In this document: positions 26,726 through 35,194 of the stretch, piece by piece
Layout of the letters: every line of letters begins with the position of its first letter
How positions within the stretch are numbered: position 1 is the first letter of the stretch
From: Phycisphaerae bacterium
Lineage (GTDB): Bacteria > Planctomycetota > Phycisphaerae > UBA1845 > Fen-1342
DNA length: 64,000 bases
Reading direction: 5' to 3'
Assembly (NCBI GenBank): GCA_017999985.1
Contig: JAGNKU010000015.1
Location: 1 to 64,000, forward strand
The notes under the pieces: generated by a model
What the model was told of the DNA's origin: nothing
The model's database searches: none
The model's input: the letters and a program-made list of their open reading frames with translations, nothing else
Made by a program: the position numbers and the translations under genes

Positions 26726-27031
26726 TCAGCCGGACTTGTCGGCCAGGGCCTGCTCGAGCTTCTCCAGGCGTGCGGTCAGCGCGGCCACGTCATCGCGCGT
26801 GGCGAGGTTGGTTTTCTTGAGCGTGTCCTGCACCATGCGCTGGATGGTGGCGTCAAGTTCGGCCCGGCCCTTCTTGGCCCGCGCGACGGCCTCGTCCACG
26901 AACGCCTGCCCCTTGTCGGCGGACAGGTTGGCGGCCTTGGCGATCTCCTGTGCGACCTCCTCAACCTTGTCCTTGGTCATGAGCGTCAGGCCCACACCCG
27001 CCAGCAGAGTCTTCTTCAGCGCCTCGATCAT
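26726..27031 (-). CDS. Phasin-like / polyhydroxyalkanoate granule-associated-type protein
   Basis: 101 aa from ATG 27031 (AGGAGG 8 bp upstream; open frame to 27061). The pattern MIEALKKTLLAGVGLTLMTKDKVEEVAQEI followed by a charged helix and a C-terminal coiled coil (LATRDDVAALTARLEKLEQAL) matches small PhaF/phasin-like proteins that often precede UbiB-like genes in other bacteria. Quoted segment is in three parts of the N-terminal 45 residues. It is translationally close to the kinase gene downstream (2-bp gap). No polyhydroxyalkanoate genes are present, so a granule role is not implied; partner of the UbiB-like protein is the likelier role. Confidence 0.8.
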   Translation of the reverse strand: MIEALKKTLLAGVGLTLMTKDKVEEVAQEIAKAANLSADKGQAFVDEAVARAKKGRAELDATIQRMVQDTLKKTNLATRDDVAALTARLEKLEQALADKSG

Positions 27032-27106
27032 CAGCACGCCTCCTGCGTAAGATTTGTTCACGGTCCGGATTCTACCTTTGGTACTACGGTCTCACCAGTG
27101 CGCGGT

Positions 27107-28135
27107 TCAGGGGCATGATGCGTAGACGCTGGGAGGGCCGACCAATTCCGGCCAGAGGCCCCGCGCCGCCAGGTATGCGCGCACATCACTGCAGAGGTGG
27201 CACTTGTCCGCGTAGCCGGCGGGCCGCTCCTGGTACCCGTGTTGCCGCGCGAGAGCGAGGAGCGCGACGCTGCCGCCGGTCACCAGCGCGCCAAGGATCG
27301 GGTTGGAGCGCCAATCAGCGGCCAGTGTGTGCCAGAGCTGTGCCACGCTGCGCGGCCCGGCCTGCCCGAGGATGATCCCGATGCAGGTGCCGGGAAAGAC
27401 GTACCCGGCGGGGTCGATGTGGACGTGGCGACTACCGAGCAGTGCCGCCGCGCAGTTCTCGCCGGCGAACGCCGCGGCTGGGCGACCGGGCAGCAGCGGC
27501 GCGAGCACCTGCGCGGCGCGGCCGGTGAGTCGGTCGCGATGGCGCGCCAGCGCTGTGCGATACGCCGCCGCGCGATCGGCCGGGGAGAGCTGCCGAATGT
27601 CGGTGGGCGCGTTGTAGAAATCCCACCAGCGGACCTGCACGCGGCCGGGGCCGAGCACCGCGCGGGCCAGTTCCACGCAGCGCCGCACGCGGTCGAACGG
27701 CACGAATTCCTGGTGGTATACGTCGGTGCTCACGATGAGCTTCTGCAGGCCGAGCGCGTCCAGCCGGGCGAGGCGCGCCCGCGTCAGTTCGTCATCCGTC
27801 GCCCAGAACGCGTTGGTCTCCACCTTTTCGAGTGGCGTCAGGCCGGCGGCGCGTGCGGCGGCGATCACGGCAACCAGGTGGTCCCAGTCGCGAAAGGGTT
27901 CCCCGCCGGCGAGGTGAATGCGCATGGTCTTGCCGTGGGTGGCGGCGTGCTCGTCGAGGCCGCGCCAGAGGGCGACGGCTGTCTCGACGTCGAGGACGCC
28001 AGCATGCTCCGGGCCGCTGTGCAGGTAGCAGATCGCGCAGCGCGCGTTGCACCAGTAGGTCAGCAGCAGGCCGGCGAATTCCCAGACGGCCAGCTGCGGC
28101 GTCTTCGCGTCGGTCATGTCGGACGGGTGTTGCAC
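27107..28135 (-). CDS. Radical SAM protein
   Basis: 342 aa from a GTG at 28135. The radical SAM cluster motif is C29-C33-C36 (CNARCAIC). It continues with the GGEP-type motif (RIHLAGGEPFRDW) and a TIM-barrel pattern (VETNAFWATDD, LIVSTDVYHQEF). C-terminal cysteines (ENCAAALL, PGTCIGIIL, DKCHLCSD) could bind an auxiliary cluster as in SPASM-type enzymes. The substrate is unknown; no precursor peptide is evident nearby. No Shine-Dalgarno sequence precedes the GTG, and TACAAT lies 6 bp upstream. An ATG at 28117 is an alternative start. Confidence 0.85.
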   Translation of the reverse strand: MQHPSDMTDAKTPQLAVWEFAGLLLTYWCNARCAICYLHSGPEHAGVLDVETAVALWRGLDEHAATHGKTMRIHLAGGEPFRDWDHLVAVIAAARAAGLTPLEKVETNAFWATDDELTRARLARLDALGLQKLIVSTDVYHQEFVPFDRVRRCVELARAVLGPGRVQVRWWDFYNAPTDIRQLSPADRAAAYRTALARHRDRLTGRAAQVLAPLLPGRPAAAFAGENCAAALLGSRHVHIDPAGYVFPGTCIGIILGQAGPRSVAQLWHTLAADWRSNPILGALVTGGSVALLALARQHGYQERPAGYADKCHLCSDVRAYLAARGLWPELVGPPSVYASCP

Positions 28136-28141
28136 ACCGGG

Positions 28142-28147
28142 ATTGTA
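28142..28147 (-). promoter_or_regulatory. TACAAT -10 box 6 bp upstream of the radical SAM start
   Basis: Minus-strand TACAAT, then 6 bp, then GTG at 28135. No ribosome binding site is present; consistent with leaderless translation. Confidence 0.45.
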
Positions 28148-28238
28148 TCGGCCGACCGACCGGAGGTCGGTCCCCCAGAGTGTGACCAGACGGCGGTCCC
28201 CGATTCGGGTCGCCCGCGCGGTTCAGGCCGGTGGCGGG

Positions 28239-29195
28239 TCAGTAGGTGAAGTCCGTGGTCCAGGCGACGTCGCGCCCGTCGCCTGACCACTGGCTGTTGT
28301 TGCCCACGAGGTCGACGGCGCCGTCGGACTGCAGCTCGTAGCCCAGTGACTTGAGCGTCTCGGCGGTGGCGTGGCCGTCGAGCCAGAGTGTGCCGGCGCG
28401 CCCCAAGTGGCGCGGATCGGCGGCCGAACGATAATCGGGGAGGTCGGCCATCTCGCCGGTGACGGGGTCGACGCGCGGCGGATCTAGGTTGAAGCCCTCG
28501 TTGCCAAAGCGGGCGGGTTCGGTCTTGGAGTCATCGTCGTATGGTTGGCGGTCGAGCGGGGCGAACGAGGCGGCGGTGCCCATGCCGTCGGCGACGCACA
28601 CCGTGCGCCCGGGGAACTTCACACTGGTGATCTTGACGGGCCACCGCTTGTACGAGGTTTCCACAGCGTCGTCGAGGAGCCGCGAGTTGCCGAGGAACTG
28701 GTAATTGTAACCGTAGCTGCCATTGCGTTCGTCGGTCCAGTTCGGGACGGACGGGCAGACATACCCGCGGTAGGAGTAGTTCTGTTGGTCGCCTGGCTCG
28801 CCGTGCATGTCCTGGACGCCCTTGCAGGCCTGGGGGTCGTCGAAGGGCGGCACGCCGACCGCGCCGCTCATCATGGTCAGAAACGTCGGGCGGAACTTGT
28901 GGCGGCCGTAGACCACGGCATAGGGGTCGCAGCTCTGGCCGGAGAGCTTGGGCAGCCGGCCGGGCGGCAGGACGTCGCGGTTGTCGTTCAGGTAGATGTT
29001 GAGTCCCTGTCCCAGGACACGGAGCTGTGACAGGCAGATGGTCCCGCGGGCCTGCTGGCGGGCGGCGGCGAGTGACGGCACGAGGATGCTGATGAGCAGG
29101 GCGATGATCGCGACGACGACCAGCAGCTCGATGAGCGTAAACGCGGTCAAGCGCGTGAGGCGGCGTGGCGTGGCTGGACAGAGCGATCGTGGCAT
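28239..29195 (-). CDS. Pseudopilin with prepilin N-terminus and H-X9-DG motif
   Basis: 318 aa from ATG 29195; the frame is open to 29249. Basic leader then LTAFTLIELLVVVAIIALLI, the type IV prepilin/type II secretion N-methylation site with Ala in place of the usual Gly before Phe. The globular domain ends with RHLGRAGTLWLDGHA, in which H is followed by 9 residues and DG: the H-X9-DG motif of planctomycetal DUF1559-type pseudopilins. Probably a minor pseudopilin or exported surface protein processed by prepilin peptidase. No secretion machinery genes are adjacent, so it is an orphan. Confidence 0.88.
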   Translation of the reverse strand: MPRSLCPATPRRLTRLTAFTLIELLVVVAIIALLISILVPSLAAARQQARGTICLSQLRVLGQGLNIYLNDNRDVLPPGRLPKLSGQSCDPYAVVYGRHKFRPTFLTMMSGAVGVPPFDDPQACKGVQDMHGEPGDQQNYSYRGYVCPSVPNWTDERNGSYGYNYQFLGNSRLLDDAVETSYKRWPVKITSVKFPGRTVCVADGMGTAASFAPLDRQPYDDDSKTEPARFGNEGFNLDPPRVDPVTGEMADLPDYRSAADPRHLGRAGTLWLDGHATAETLKSLGYELQSDGAVDLVGNNSQWSGDGRDVAWTTDFTY

Positions 29196-29488
29196 GCATG
29201 CACCTGTGGGTCGGCTCCGCCTACCCGGCGACGAAATCCGGGCCGCCACCTTCTGGTCGGTCAGCCAGAGCAGTTCGTCGGGAAGGGCAGAGCCGGCCTG
29301 TCACCTTTGAGGATAGCATTTCGGGCCGGTCAAGCCAATGGTCGCCGTGCACGCCTCGCTTGCTGCCTGTGCGTCGGTGGGCTACACTGCCCATAATTGC
29401 GGCTGGGAAAGACACTTGGCTGTCGTGCGGCACGCAGGATGCAAGGGCCGCCGGTCACGTGGGGCGGGCCGCCGAGACGGTGAACCGC

Positions 29489-30202
29489 ATGCAGATCGAT
29501 CGGATCGTTCCGCTCGCCAGGCAATTGCTCGTGCTTCCCACGGGAGACTCGCACCCGGACCTCTGGCTCTGGGAGCACGCGGAGCGCGTCATGCGTTTGA
29601 CGCAGCTCGTCGCGCGGTTGCCGGAGGTGGGGGACGTCGGCCCGGATTTGACCGCGCTGGCGGCGGCGGCCTTGTTTCACGACGCGGGCTGGGTGCTCGA
29701 GTTTCACCAGGGGCGTTTCGAACGCTGGCAGGTCCTGACGCGGCCGACGAACGACCTGCAACGCGAGCTGGGGGCGGCCATGCTGCAGGAGGAAGCCGGG
29801 CCGCTGCTGGGCGGCCCGACGACGCGCCTGGCGGGCGACGCCATCCGGCAGTGCAACGACCGGCGCACGACGCTGATCGAGGCGCGCATTCTGGCGGAGG
29901 CGGAGGCGATCGACGAGATCGGGGTAATGTACGTGTTGCGTCAGTTCCGGCAGTACCAGGCGGAAGGCCGCCCCATCCAGCAACTGGCGGACAGTTGGCA
30001 GCGGCAGAAGGAATACCGCTACTGGGAAGTGCGGCTGCAGGACGGCTTCCGGTTCGAGTCCACACGGGCGCTGGCGCGGCAGCGCCTGGCAGCGGTGGAC
30101 GCGTTCATGACCGCGCTGGCCAGCGACCTGCGCGGTGCTGACCTCACACGACTGCTGACCCAGGCTGGTGCGGCGCGGACCCCGGAGCCGTCCGAGCGCT
30201 GA
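29489..30202 (+). CDS. HD-domain protein
   Basis: 237 aa from ATG 29489, the first Met before the conserved region; the frame is open upstream to 29165. HD-type metal ligands: WEHAERVMRLT and AALFHDAGW (H-D pair), with a further Asp in LAGDAIRQC. Family members hydrolyse phosphoesters or nucleotides, such as (p)ppGpp or dNTPs; the substrate cannot be read from sequence. It is followed at 23 bp by hpt in the same direction, so a link with nucleotide metabolism is possible. Confidence 0.82.
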   Translation: MQIDRIVPLARQLLVLPTGDSHPDLWLWEHAERVMRLTQLVARLPEVGDVGPDLTALAAAALFHDAGWVLEFHQGRFERWQVLTRPTNDLQRELGAAMLQEEAGPLLGGPTTRLAGDAIRQCNDRRTTLIEARILAEAEAIDEIGVMYVLRQFRQYQAEGRPIQQLADSWQRQKEYRYWEVRLQDGFRFESTRALARQRLAAVDAFMTALASDLRGADLTRLLTQAGAARTPEPSER

Positions 30203-30225
30203 CCATCGGCCGCGGGGAGAGTGCC

Positions 30226-30768
30226 GTGGAATCCGACATCGCCCGCATCCTGATCCACAAAGACGAGATCGAGGCCCGCAACCGGGCGCTCGCGGCGGAG
30301 ATTGCGGCGACCTACAACGGCGACAACGTGGGTCTGACGCTGGTCCCGATCCTGTCCGGGTCAATGATCTTCCTGGCCGATCTGATCCGACACCTGCCGC
30401 TGAAAATGAAGATTGCGCTGGTGCAGGTGTCCACGTACCCGGGCACGGCGACCTCGCCCGGCGATCCACGCACGGTGCTGCAGCTCTCCGGCGATGTCAC
30501 CGGCCGGCACGTGCTGGTGGTGGACGACATCCTGGACAGCGGGCGGACGCTACGCCGCGTGCTGGCGATGATCCGCGAGCGGCAGCCGCGCAGCCTGCGG
30601 GCGGCGGTGCTGCTGCGCAAGCCGAGCAAGGCGCCGCCGGATGTGAAAGTTGACTTTGTCGGGTTCGACATAGACGATCTATTTGTGGTCGGCTACGGCC
30701 TGGACTTTGACGACCTGTACCGGAACTACCCGCACGTGGGCGTACTCCACCCGGAGTTGATGCCATGA
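30226..30768 (+). CDS. hpt: Hypoxanthine phosphoribosyltransferase
   Basis: 180 aa from a GTG at 30226 with GGGGAGAG upstream. Purine salvage: hypoxanthine (and guanine) plus PRPP to IMP (GMP). The PRPP loop is VLVVDDILDSGRTL, the N-terminal substrate loop is LSGSMIFLADL, and the C-terminal DFVGFDIDDLFVVGYGLDF is the family's purine-binding segment. Length is typical. Its stop overlaps the next start by ATGA, so the two genes are translationally coupled. Confidence 0.95.
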   Translation: MESDIARILIHKDEIEARNRALAAEIAATYNGDNVGLTLVPILSGSMIFLADLIRHLPLKMKIALVQVSTYPGTATSPGDPRTVLQLSGDVTGRHVLVVDDILDSGRTLRRVLAMIRERQPRSLRAAVLLRKPSKAPPDVKVDFVGFDIDDLFVVGYGLDFDDLYRNYPHVGVLHPELMP

Positions 30769-31337
30769 GCGAGTCCGAGCCCATCAGGAGCGTGACGGCC
30801 GAGTCGCCGCCGGCGGTGCCGGGGGTGCGCGTGGCGCCGGCGAAGGCCGCGGCGAAGCTGGAGCTGCTCGATGGCGATGAGGTCATCCAGCTTTCCATCA
30901 AGCCGTCACTGTGGTTCATCCCGCTGGTCGCGGCGAAGTGGGTGCTGGCCATGGCGCTGCTGGCGGCGGGGGTCGCGGTCGTGATGCGAGAGGGCTGGAC
31001 ACGCGAGGGGCTGATCGTGTTCCAGTTACTGATCGGCGTGGCGGCGATACGCGTTGGGGTGGCGACGCTGCAATGGGCCAGCCGACTGTACGTGCTCACC
31101 AACCGCCGCGTCATGCGCTTCAAGGGCATTCTCAGCGTCGACGTGGCCGAACGGCGCCTCGCGCAGATCGGCCAGATCAAGCTGCACATCCCGCGCTACG
31201 GGCACGCGTTGCGGCTGGGCTCGATCCTGATGCAACTCGCCGAGCACGACAGCACACCGCTCTGGTGGGATGACGTCGCGCGGCCGCACGAGATCCACGA
31301 GATCCTCGAGCGGGCGATCCGGAAGGCACAGACCTAG
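30765..31337 (+). CDS. Membrane protein with bacterial PH domain (bPH2/DUF304)
   Basis: 190 aa. The N-terminal 35 residues are disordered; LELLDGDEVIQLSIKPSLWF opens the PH-like unit, followed by two transmembrane helices (about 50-72 and 80-100), then the diagnostic LYVLTNRRVMRFKGILSVDV and IPRYGHALRLGSILM of bPH2. Starts within the hpt stop (ATGA), so it is coupled to hpt. Role unknown; these proteins often organise membrane complexes. Confidence 0.85.
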   Translation: MSESEPIRSVTAESPPAVPGVRVAPAKAAAKLELLDGDEVIQLSIKPSLWFIPLVAAKWVLAMALLAAGVAVVMREGWTREGLIVFQLLIGVAAIRVGVATLQWASRLYVLTNRRVMRFKGILSVDVAERRLAQIGQIKLHIPRYGHALRLGSILMQLAEHDSTPLWWDDVARPHEIHEILERAIRKAQT

Positions 31338-31352
31338 CCGTACGCCGCGGGT

Positions 31353-32507
31353 TCAGGACGGACGCAGGCGCTGGTACAGCGCTTCGAGTTGATCCACCAT
31401 CCGGCGCCAGTCGAACCGCTCCAGGCAGTGCTCGCGGCCCGCGCGGCCCAGGCGCCGGCGCAGGTCGGCGTCGGCGGCCAGGTCGCATAGGGCTTCGCTA
31501 AACGCGTCGAGGTCGTTGAGCGGCACGCAGCGGCCGGTCTGGCCGTCAAGCACGACTTCGGGGGTGCCGTCAATGTCAAAGGCGACCGCAGGCACCTGCA
31601 TGAGCAGCGCCTGCACCACGGCGCGCGGCAACCCCTCCCACTGCGACGTGTGCGCGAGCAGATCGCAGCCGGCCAGCATTTGGGGCACGTCCGCCGGCGG
31701 GATCAGGCCGACCAGCGTGGTCCGGGCGGTCAGGCCGAGGCGGGCGAGCTCGGCCTCGTATTCGGCGCGTTGCGCGCCGTCGCCGATCCAGACAAAATGC
31801 AGCCGGGGCGCGCGGGCCGCGGCCCGGGCCATCACGGGGATGAGCTGCTCGTATCCCTTCCGACGGAACAGGCGCGCGACGGTGCCGACGACGACCTGGT
31901 CGTCAGTGACGCCCCAGGCGCGGCGGGCGGCGGCGCGCAGCTCGACGTGCGGGGTGAACTGGCCGACCTCCATGCCGGAGTACACGGTCAGCAGCTTCTC
32001 GCGCCGGCAGATGCCCGCCGCGACGCTTTGGTCGATCATGGCGTCGGCGACGGCGACGATGGCGTGCGTACGCCGGGCGGTGAGCCACTCGAGCCAGGCG
32101 TAGGCGCGGCGGACGGGCCAGGGCTGCGTGCGATTGAAGCTCATGCCGTGGATGGTGTGGACGATGCGGGGGACGCGGGCGTCGGCGGCCGCGAGCCGGC
32201 CGAGGATGCCGGCCTTGCTGCTGTGGGTGTGGACGATGTCGGGGCGCAGGCGCTGGAACTCCATGGCGAGGCAGCGGCGGGCGCGCATGTCCATCCAGGG
32301 ATTGACGGCGCGGATGAGCTCGGGCAGCTCGATGAACTCGTAGCCGCCGCCGCGGGCGCGCTCGACGAGGCTGCCCTCGGGTCCGCGGGTGGGGCCACTG
32401 ATGAGGGTGACGCGGTGGCCGCGTTCGTGCAGGCCCGCGCAGGTCAGGAGCGTGTTCTCCTGGGCGCCGCCGATGATCAGACGCGTGATGACGTGGCAGA
32501 TGTGCAT
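31353..32507 (-). CDS. Glycosyltransferase, GT4 family
   Basis: 384 aa from ATG 32507. GT-B fold: N-terminal MHICHVITRLIIGGAQENTL with the family's GGA(Q)E motif and DIVHTHSSKAGILGRLAA; C-terminal donor domain VVVGTVARLFRRKGYEQLI, WIGDG, and a Glu-rich motif near HTSQWEGLPRAVVQALLM with EG and E residues binding the nucleotide sugar. Probably adds a sugar in exopolysaccharide or glycolipid synthesis; no cluster is near. No Shine-Dalgarno precedes the ATG, and CATAAT lies 6 bp upstream. Confidence 0.93.
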   Translation of the reverse strand: MHICHVITRLIIGGAQENTLLTCAGLHERGHRVTLISGPTRGPEGSLVERARGGGYEFIELPELIRAVNPWMDMRARRCLAMEFQRLRPDIVHTHSSKAGILGRLAAADARVPRIVHTIHGMSFNRTQPWPVRRAYAWLEWLTARRTHAIVAVADAMIDQSVAAGICRREKLLTVYSGMEVGQFTPHVELRAAARRAWGVTDDQVVVGTVARLFRRKGYEQLIPVMARAAARAPRLHFVWIGDGAQRAEYEAELARLGLTARTTLVGLIPPADVPQMLAGCDLLAHTSQWEGLPRAVVQALLMQVPAVAFDIDGTPEVVLDGQTGRCVPLNDLDAFSEALCDLAADADLRRRLGRAGREHCLERFDWRRMVDQLEALYQRLRPS

Positions 32508-32513
32508 GGGGGG

Positions 32514-32519
32514 ATTATG
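32514..32519 (-). promoter_or_regulatory. CATAAT -10 box 6 bp upstream of the glycosyltransferase ATG
   Basis: Minus-strand CATAAT, then CCCCCC, then ATG at 32507. No ribosome binding site. One of a series of such starts in this window. Confidence 0.5.
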
Positions 32520-32606
32520 GACCGGCGCGGGGCTGGCGTCATGCGGGGTTGGCGGGGGGCGTAGTGGGCAAGGCGCGGCGGGGCGGCGGTGGGTCGGTTT
32601 TGGGTT

Positions 32607-32635
32607 TTGACAACCGTGGGAGCTTGTCTCATACT
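32607..32635 (+). promoter_or_regulatory. sigma70-type promoter TTGACA-17-CATACT
   Basis: Consensus TTGACA (32607-32612), 17 bp, CATACT (32630-32635). Transcription would start near 32642, about 94 nt upstream of the ATG at 32736. The best promoter match in the window. Confidence 0.8.
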
Positions 32636-32735
32636 TCCGTGCCCGGAAGCGTGCCCGCGCGGCGGACCAGTCGCCGGTGATGCGGCGGCGGCGGGCATGG
32701 CGCGTGTGGCCGGTAGCGGTCAGCAGGAGTGAAGA

Positions 32736-34145
32736 ATGGCCGGTCGTCCCATGAGTCCCTACGGCGGCCAGTCGGGGCTGCTCTACGGACTGATCGCGTT
32801 TGCGTTCGTGAGCGTCGCCTCGCTGGGTCTGTTCGTGTTCCAACTGACCAAGAACAAGGCAGCGGAGAACCGGGCCCAGAGCGCCGAGCAGCGGTTGGAG
32901 CAGTATGGTCAGCCACCGCAGTACTACGCCGATGAGGGCAGTGCGCGCCGGACCAAGGTCTTCACGGTGATGACGGGCGACCTGCAGAAGGTGGCGGCGG
33001 CCGTGACCGGCGTGGAGGAAGACCTGGGGCCGACCGTGGTGGCGAAGGTCGGGCAGGCGATGAAGGACGTCGCCAAGACAGCGCAGGGCGCGGTCAACGC
33101 CAACGATGCGGCGTTGCCGGCGCTGACGGCGCTGAGCGCGGCGTACGCGAAAGAGAAAGCGGCGGCGGCGGACCTGACGCGGCAGGTGGCCGAGCTGCAG
33201 GACCAGACGGCGGCGCTGACCGCCCAATTGAAGACGACGCGCGACCAGTTCGAGTCGCAGACGGCCGCCCTGCGGGATCAACTGGCGCAGGCGCAGAGTG
33301 ACAAGACCGAGGCGCTGGCGGCGAAGGATCGCCAACTGCGCGACGTGCAGGCGTCGCTGGATGCCACGGAGGCCCAGTTGCAGGCCATGAAGCGCGAAGG
33401 CAATATGCTGGTGCGCGACAAGGACATCGAGATCGGGCAGCGTGACGCGCTGATTGCCGAGCTGCAGGACCAGATCCAGGCGCTGAAGCCAGGCACGTTC
33501 GATCCGCGGTCGATCCTGACGAAGGCGGACGGGCGCATCATGCGCGCGATTCCGGGCAGCGACGTGGTGTACATCAATCTCGGGGCCACGAACAAGATGA
33601 AGCCCGGCATGGGGTTCGAGGTCTACGCACCCAATCGCGAGGCCAGCAGCGACCTGCGCGGCAAGGCCTCGATCGAGGTCGTGACGGTGATGGAGGAGAC
33701 GGCGGAATGCCGCGTGACGCGGCGGGCGGCGGGGCAGCCGATCCTCGAGGGCGATCTGGTCGTCAACATCGCGTACGAGCGGAATCGCAGCCCGAAATTC
33801 GTGGTGCGGGGCGATTTCGACTTGAACTATGACGGCGTGATCGACCACAACGGCGTCGAGGAGATGACGGCCCTGATTCGGCAGTGGGGCGGGCAGATCG
33901 CCGAGGATTTGGACGAGTCCGTGGATTACGTCGTGATCGGTCTGCCGCCGGGGACGGGCGAGGCCGCGGTGGGCGCGACGGCGACGGCGGTGGTCCGCGA
34001 CCAGTTGCAGCAGCGGGAGCTGGAGCGGAGCAAGTTCAAGGCGCTGGTGGAGCGGGCGCAGAAGATGTTCATCCCGGTGATCACGCAGAACCAGTTCCTG
34101 TACCTGACGGGCTTCACCGGCGACGCAGCGGTGGCGCGGCGGTAG
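32736..34145 (+). CDS. Membrane-anchored coiled-coil protein with C-terminal BRCT-like domain
   Basis: 469 aa with AGGAG 6 bp upstream. One transmembrane helix (about residues 15-37, LLYGLIAFAFVSVASLGLFV), a linker, a long coiled coil (about 145-250, rich in Leu, Gln, Asp and Lys heptads such as LTRQVAELQDQTAALTAQLK), a small beta domain (about 262-345, GSDVVYINLGATNKMKPGMG), and a C-terminal domain (about 350-465) with the BRCT pattern: FVVRGDF at the start, an IRQWGGQIAEDLDESVDYVV core with GG, then a KALVERAQKM helix and IPVITQNQFLYLTG. BRCT domains bind phosphopeptides or DNA inside cells; finding one on a membrane-anchored protein is unusual. Transmembrane topology is not clear from flanking charges. 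Confidence 0.8.
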   Translation: MAGRPMSPYGGQSGLLYGLIAFAFVSVASLGLFVFQLTKNKAAENRAQSAEQRLEQYGQPPQYYADEGSARRTKVFTVMTGDLQKVAAAVTGVEEDLGPTVVAKVGQAMKDVAKTAQGAVNANDAALPALTALSAAYAKEKAAAADLTRQVAELQDQTAALTAQLKTTRDQFESQTAALRDQLAQAQSDKTEALAAKDRQLRDVQASLDATEAQLQAMKREGNMLVRDKDIEIGQRDALIAELQDQIQALKPGTFDPRSILTKADGRIMRAIPGSDVVYINLGATNKMKPGMGFEVYAPNREASSDLRGKASIEVVTVMEETAECRVTRRAAGQPILEGDLVVNIAYERNRSPKFVVRGDFDLNYDGVIDHNGVEEMTALIRQWGGQIAEDLDESVDYVVIGLPPGTGEAAVGATATAVVRDQLQQRELERSKFKALVERAQKMFIPVITQNQFLYLTGFTGDAAVARR

Positions 34146-34189
34146 CAGCCGGCCGCGGCGGGGGGCCTTAGGCGGGAGCCATCAGCTAA

Positions 34190-34218
34190 CGGCTTTCAGC
34201 CAAGCCGGCGGGGTTTTT
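34190..34218 (+). terminator. Weak intrinsic terminator
   Basis: CGGCTT / AAGCCG form a 6-bp stem (34190-34195 and 34202-34207), then GCGGGG and a run of five T (34214-34218). It lies 45 bp after the stop of the coiled-coil gene. Confidence 0.5.
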
Positions 34219-34346
34219 GTCGAAAATTGTATTGAACCGCCGGGTGGAGAGTGTTAGGTTGCGCGGGTTGAGGGGAGATTGGGCACGTCGCCCTGTCCCG
34301 CCCATGTCTGGCTGCCACATCCGCGGCAGGAGCAGGAGGAGTGAGC

Positions 34347-35081
34347 ATGAAACGACTTTTGGCCTTGGGTCTCGTTTTGTCGTGCGCTGCGGCCGGTCTG
34401 GCCAACTGGACGGACGGGTTTGAGCCGCCCTACGTCGTCGGTCCGATTGCTGGCCAGGGCGGCTGGCAGGGCTGGGGCGGTGACGCGGCCTACACCGGCT
34501 ACGTTACGGACTCGATCGCACGCACCGGCACGCAGTCGCAGGAAGTCTACGGAAATTCGGATTCGGTGCACCAGTACTCCGGGTACACGTCGGGCCAGTG
34601 GGTCTACCGGGCGTACCAGTACATCCCGAGCAGCCTGGTCGGCAAGCAGTACTTCATTTTGCTGAACAAGTACAACGACCCGTCGGGCCCGTTCAACTGG
34701 TCCGTGCAGATCACTTTCGATCCAGCCACCGGCAACCTGTCGGCCGACTGCGGGTCGTCGAACCCGGTCGTGATGCCCTTTGTGAGAGACGAGTGGGTGC
34801 TGATCGAGGCCCAGATCGATCTGGACACCGACTGGGTGCAGGTGTTCTACAACGGCACGCTCCTGGATGATCCGGCCCTGGCCGGGCTGGGCTACCAGTG
34901 GACGAAGGGCGTGTTCGGCGGCGACACGAACGGCCTGCTGAACATTGCGGCGGTCGACCTGTACTCCGGTGCACCGCAGACGCCCGCGGCGACGTCGGTC
35001 TTCTACGACGACATGGCGCTAGTGCCAGAACCGACGTCGATCCTGCTGCTGGGTGTGCTGGCGCTGCTCCGGCGGCGCTAG
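34347..35081 (+). CDS. PEP-CTERM exported protein, 244 aa
   Basis: ATG 34347 is preferred over the in-frame GTG at 34341 because AGGAGGA lies 6 bp upstream. Signal peptide MKRLLALGLVLSCAAAGLA; beta-sandwich body like concanavalin-type lectins (GGWQGWGGDAAYTGYV, VLIEAQIDLDTDWVQVFYNG, FYDDMALV). C-terminus VPEPTSILLLGVLALLRRR is a PEP-CTERM signal. Likely surface-attached after exosortase processing. A TTGAAC at 34232 may be part of its promoter but the -10 is weak. Confidence 0.85.
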   Translation: MKRLLALGLVLSCAAAGLANWTDGFEPPYVVGPIAGQGGWQGWGGDAAYTGYVTDSIARTGTQSQEVYGNSDSVHQYSGYTSGQWVYRAYQYIPSSLVGKQYFILLNKYNDPSGPFNWSVQITFDPATGNLSADCGSSNPVVMPFVRDEWVLIEAQIDLDTDWVQVFYNGTLLDDPALAGLGYQWTKGVFGGDTNGLLNIAAVDLYSGAPQTPAATSVFYDDMALVPEPTSILLLGVLALLRRR

Positions 35082-35194
35082 GTCAGCCGACCGGCGTACG
35101 GATTAATCCGCGAGGACGGCGCGTCAACGCCGTTGGCGAACGCGCCGTCCGCAGCGGCCTAAAGGGGAGGAGGGGGGCGTCTGCATACGCTGGC

